This document shows, piece after piece, positions 22,247-24,987 of a stretch of DNA of 24,987 nt; within the stretch, counting starts at the first letter, position 1, and each line of letters begins with the position of its first letter. The notes under the pieces are model-generated. The model searched no databases. It was given only the letters and a program-made list of their open reading frames with translations, and was not told where the DNA came from. The translations under genes and the position numbers were made by a program. The stretch is from Rhodospirillales bacterium (lineage in GTDB: Bacteria > Pseudomonadota > Alphaproteobacteria > QKFK01 > SZUA-500), in assembly GCA_003252195.1 (NCBI GenBank), contig QKFK01000003.1, forward strand, positions 1 through 24,987, written 5' to 3'.

Positions 22247-24727
22247 ATGAATAAAAACCATAGCAAAATATATAGATTAGATAACAAAGGCTACATAAAA
22301 GCTGTAGATACAATGTCATTGCCAGTTGGTTCTGATGCTAGCGCCTTTGTTGGAAAGCTTTTGTCAGACGTTTATCCAGATGCTTTAGACTGTGTTAATG
22401 AGGCTTTGTCTTGCATAAAAAATGGTAATTCTTATGACAGCTTTATTAACTACAAAGACAGCCTTGGGGATATTGATGAGCTGTTATTTAGCTTTACCCC
22501 TGTGAAAATTGATGATGATTATGAAATATCATGTCAAGTTAGAGCAAAAAATGATTCCTATAGTAGCCTTGATACATTTTTTAATGCATCTATGAAACAG
22601 GTTCTTAATGGCGAAACAATCCAATTAATTTCTAAAAATATCTGTGAGTATGTAATAACAAATTATGATGCATCATCTGTTTGGGTTGCTAGTAAAGAAT
22701 ATGATGGAACCATAAAATTTTTAGCAAGCTCTGGTGATATTAATAGATCATTTGTAGAAGGAAATATCTTCTGGAATGATATGGGAGATGCTCAAGCTCC
22801 TTATGTTAATGCTGCGAGAAGTGGTAATAAATCATTTCTAGATGAAAATAGTTCTGCAATGGATAGAATATCATCAAAGATTTCTAATTCAAAAATAGTT
22901 CATATGATTTCATTCCCTATTGAAAGTCAGGGTGATGTTGTTGGTGTTTTACAAATTCATGCAGATAAAGAAACTTTCTCTCCTCAAATAGTAAATAGGG
23001 TAGAAGACTTTATTGCAAGGCTAAGTGTTATATTTAAGTTGGTTAGAGACCAGCATAATTTGCACTTGCTAAATGCAGCAATAACACATTCTTCAAATGC
23101 TATATTTGTTACAGATGCGAAGGGCGTTCTTCAATGGGCCAATGCATCTTTTGAAAAATTAAGTGGTTATTCATTGAAAGAAGCAGTTGGTAAAACTCCC
23201 TCTATGCTAAAATCTGGTTTACATAGTGATGAGTTCTATGATGCTATGTATAATTCTATTAATTCTGGTAAAATCTGGAAAGATGAAGTGATTAATCGCC
23301 ATAAAGATGGTGCTTTATATACAGTTGAACAGACTATTACACCAATTTTAGATAAGGCAGGCAAAATATCCCACTTTGTTACTATTCATGATGATTTAAC
23401 AGCTTCAAAACATGCAGAAAGAAGAATTCAGAGTTTGGCTAATTATGACCAATTAACTGGTTTGCTAAATCGTAGCTCTTTTCTTAATCATCTATCTACA
23501 GCGATTAGTTCGGCATCACGCAAAGATACGTTAGCTGTGTTCTTAATAGACCTTATGAACTTTAATCGTATTAATGATACATTGGGGCATAAGGCTGGTG
23601 ATAAAATCTTGTTTGAAGTAAGCAACAGAATTAAATATTCTGTGCCAGAAAATGCTATTATCTCACGCATGGATGGAGATAAGTTTGCAGTAGCTTTACC
23701 TAAGGCTAGAACAAATAATAAAACGGCGGAGTATGCTGCTAATTTAATAGATAATATTACAGATGTTATTTTTGTGGGTGAACATGAGATTAATGTTGGT
23801 GTTTATGAAGGCGTTTCTGTGTATCCACAAGATGGGGATACCGCAGAAAAACTAATTAACGCAGCAGATATGGCATTGCAAAAATCTGTAGTTAGTGCGC
23901 CCAATAGTTATAATTTCTTTTCTAGAGAATTAAACGAAGAAATTGAAACCAGAGTAGTTATGGAGCAAGAGCTCCGTAGAGCAATTGCGAATAATGAGTT
24001 TGTTCTGCACTATCAGCCTCAAGTTGGTATAAAAAATGCCAAAATAGTAGGGTGGGAAGCATTGGTTCGTTGGCAACACCCAGAAAAGGGGCTTGTCCCT
24101 CCTATGAAATTTATACCAATTGCTGAGGACAGTGGTCTTATTTCTCAAATTGGTGATTGGGTTATGGGTGAAGCCGTTCGTCAGTTGAGGGAATGGATTA
24201 ACGAAGGTATGGGTGAATGCTCTATGGCGGTTAATCTGTCTGCTATTCAGTTTCAGCAACAAGATATAGTTTCAGCAATAGAGAATGTTTTAGCTTGCAA
24301 TGCTATAGAACATCATTTGCTTGAGGTCGAGATAACAGAAAGCGTGGTTATGCAAGATGCTCAAAAAGCTGATGAGATTTTATCTAAATTATCAGAAATT
24401 GGTGTGCGTATCTCTATTGATGATTTTGGTACTGGTTATTCATCATTGAGTTATTTAAAACGTTTCCCTGTTGATAGGCTTAAAATTGATCGTTCTTTTG
24501 TGAGCGATATGCATGTTGATTATGATGATGAGCAAATTGCCAAAACCATAATTAATTTAGGTCATTCGTTGGGGCTAGAGGTTATCTCTGAAGGTGTTGA
24601 GAAAAATGAGCAACTTCGTATTTTAGATAAGCAAGGTTGTGATATTGTTCAAGGATATTATGTGAGCAAACCAATTCCTGCGGCTGAGGTTATGGCGTTT
24701 TATAAAAACTTTAAGCTTGAATTGTAG
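22247..24727 (+). CDS. GAF-PAS-degenerate GGDEF-EAL cyclic di-GMP phosphodiesterase
   Basis: This 826-residue cytosolic regulator has a divergent sensor N-terminus (1-100), a GAF-like domain (about 110-265), PAS/PAC (about 275-390), GGDEF (395-560) and EAL (570-826). The cyclase site is RMDGDKF (474-480) in place of RxGGDEF, so synthesis is probably lost, although GTP may still act as an effector. The EAL domain looks complete: WEAL (603-606), N663, EITES (695-699), DDFGTGYSSL (725-734), K746, SEGVE (781-785) and QGYYVSKP (802-809). Net activity should be c-di-GMP hydrolysis, which generally favours motility and fits its place directly after motB. The ATG at 22247 is one base after the motB stop and presumably relies on coupling; an upstream TTG at 22208 would overlap motB. 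Confidence 0.85.
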   Translation: MNKNHSKIYRLDNKGYIKAVDTMSLPVGSDASAFVGKLLSDVYPDALDCVNEALSCIKNGNSYDSFINYKDSLGDIDELLFSFTPVKIDDDYEISCQVRAKNDSYSSLDTFFNASMKQVLNGETIQLISKNICEYVITNYDASSVWVASKEYDGTIKFLASSGDINRSFVEGNIFWNDMGDAQAPYVNAARSGNKSFLDENSSAMDRISSKISNSKIVHMISFPIESQGDVVGVLQIHADKETFSPQIVNRVEDFIARLSVIFKLVRDQHNLHLLNAAITHSSNAIFVTDAKGVLQWANASFEKLSGYSLKEAVGKTPSMLKSGLHSDEFYDAMYNSINSGKIWKDEVINRHKDGALYTVEQTITPILDKAGKISHFVTIHDDLTASKHAERRIQSLANYDQLTGLLNRSSFLNHLSTAISSASRKDTLAVFLIDLMNFNRINDTLGHKAGDKILFEVSNRIKYSVPENAIISRMDGDKFAVALPKARTNNKTAEYAANLIDNITDVIFVGEHEINVGVYEGVSVYPQDGDTAEKLINAADMALQKSVVSAPNSYNFFSRELNEEIETRVVMEQELRRAIANNEFVLHYQPQVGIKNAKIVGWEALVRWQHPEKGLVPPMKFIPIAEDSGLISQIGDWVMGEAVRQLREWINEGMGECSMAVNLSAIQFQQQDIVSAIENVLACNAIEHHLLEVEITESVVMQDAQKADEILSKLSEIGVRISIDDFGTGYSSLSYLKRFPVDRLKIDRSFVSDMHVDYDDEQIAKTIINLGHSLGLEVISEGVEKNEQLRILDKQGCDIVQGYYVSKPIPAAEVMAFYKNFKLEL

Positions 24728-24815
24728 TTCTAATTAGAGCTGTATAATCTTTTTTCACAATATTAGTCGCAATGTTTTTACATCTCTAACTTGTAAATCT
24801 GCATCAATTATCAAA

Positions 24816-24834
24816 AATAATGATAATCATTTCA
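24816..24834. promoter_or_regulatory. Fur-box-like palindrome
   Basis: ATAATGATAATCATT (24817-24831) matches 15 consecutive positions of the 19-bp classical Fur box, and its core AATGATAATCATT is a perfect 13-bp palindrome. Its place between two converging gene ends is odd for an operator. Alphaproteobacterial Fur/Mur sites differ somewhat from the E. coli consensus. Confidence 0.35.
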
Positions 24835-24883
24835 AATACTGCGGGCTATGTTAGTGTTAGGCAAAATTGTAAAATAACATATT

Positions 24884-24921
24884 AAAAAAGCCCTGAGATA
24901 TTATTACAGGGCTTATTTTTT
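24884..24921. terminator. Bidirectional terminator between converging genes
   Basis: AAGCCCTG (24888-24895) pairs perfectly with CAGGGCTT (24907-24914), with A tract to the left and T tract to the right. It can stop transcription from both the EAL gene and the gene entering from the right. Confidence 0.85.
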
Positions 24922-24942
24922 ATTGTAATTGCAGTTGTTTAT

Positions 24943-24987
24943 ATTAATGGTGAAATTTTGTTTCGATCTTAATATCTTCATGTAAGC
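24943..24987 (-). CDS. Possible 3' end of a convergent gene (partial)
   Basis: On the minus strand the last 14 visible codons read LHEDIKIETKFHH and end at TAA, about 20 bases before the bidirectional terminator. Codon choice is coding-like. A second frame is open for longer, so the call is tentative and no product can be named. Confidence 0.3.

Noticed and set aside
1..24987. CRISPR arrays, tRNA or rRNA genes, insertion sequences
   Set aside because: I saw no regularly spaced repeats of CRISPR length, no cloverleaf with TTCRANY arm, no conserved rRNA segment and no transposase-like protein.

Overview
The window looks like chromosome from an AT-rich, motile alphaproteobacterium. A GcrA-type cell-cycle regulator and an RcdA-like (DUF1465) protein sit next to each other, and both families belong to Alphaproteobacteria. 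A partial anaerobic ribonucleotide reductase activase (NrdG type) at the left edge suggests an anaerobic or microaerobic, perhaps host-associated, lifestyle. No tRNA, rRNA, insertion sequence or CRISPR array was recognised.

Layout. (1) 1-560: end of nrdG and two intrinsic terminators. (2) 559-3969, minus strand: two tandem paralogous YidE/YbjL/AspT-type transporters with paired RCK_C domains. (3) 4101-4922, plus strand: an unrecognised protein with a possible kinase-like fold. (4) 9671 down to 4973, minus strand: a compact operon behind a near-consensus promoter. In order it encodes a trehalose-6-phosphate-phosphatase-like HAD enzyme, an ankyrin-like helical protein, a 77-residue helical protein, two tandem 340-residue zeta-toxin-family kinases, and a decayed fragment of a third kinase copy (4973-5179). 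(5) 10068-12533, plus strand, divergent from that operon: a large trehalose-6-phosphate-synthase-like GT20 protein with an internal insertion, a C-terminal extension and an altered HDYH motif. (6) 12819-14165: a PAS-PAS-GGDEF diguanylate cyclase whose C-terminus was reframed by a 13-bp tandem duplication. (7) 14341-16671: a leader with two intrinsic terminators lying inside a 44-codon reading frame, then a TraA/MobF-type helicase without its relaxase domain, and a small helical protein. (8) 19711 down to 17011, minus strand: two exported proteins, one of them DUF4139. (9) 19848-24727, plus strand: rcdA-like, gcrA, motA, motB and a GAF/PAS-degenerate GGDEF-EAL phosphodiesterase. (10) Right edge: a Fur-like palindrome, a bidirectional terminator and probably the 3' end of a convergent gene.

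Regions 2 and 6-9 contain mostly recognisable housekeeping, motility and c-di-GMP functions. The most unusual part is 4.1-12.5 kb. There a GT20 synthase-like and a T6P-phosphatase-like protein are divergently arranged around a shared regulatory region with repeated TTTGTC elements. The phosphatase is co-transcribed with duplicated zeta-type kinases, a family that phosphorylates UDP-N-acetylglucosamine. An accessory system acting on nucleotide-sugars or sugar phosphates, possibly toxin-like or effector-like, is a reasonable inference but is not shown by the sequence alone.
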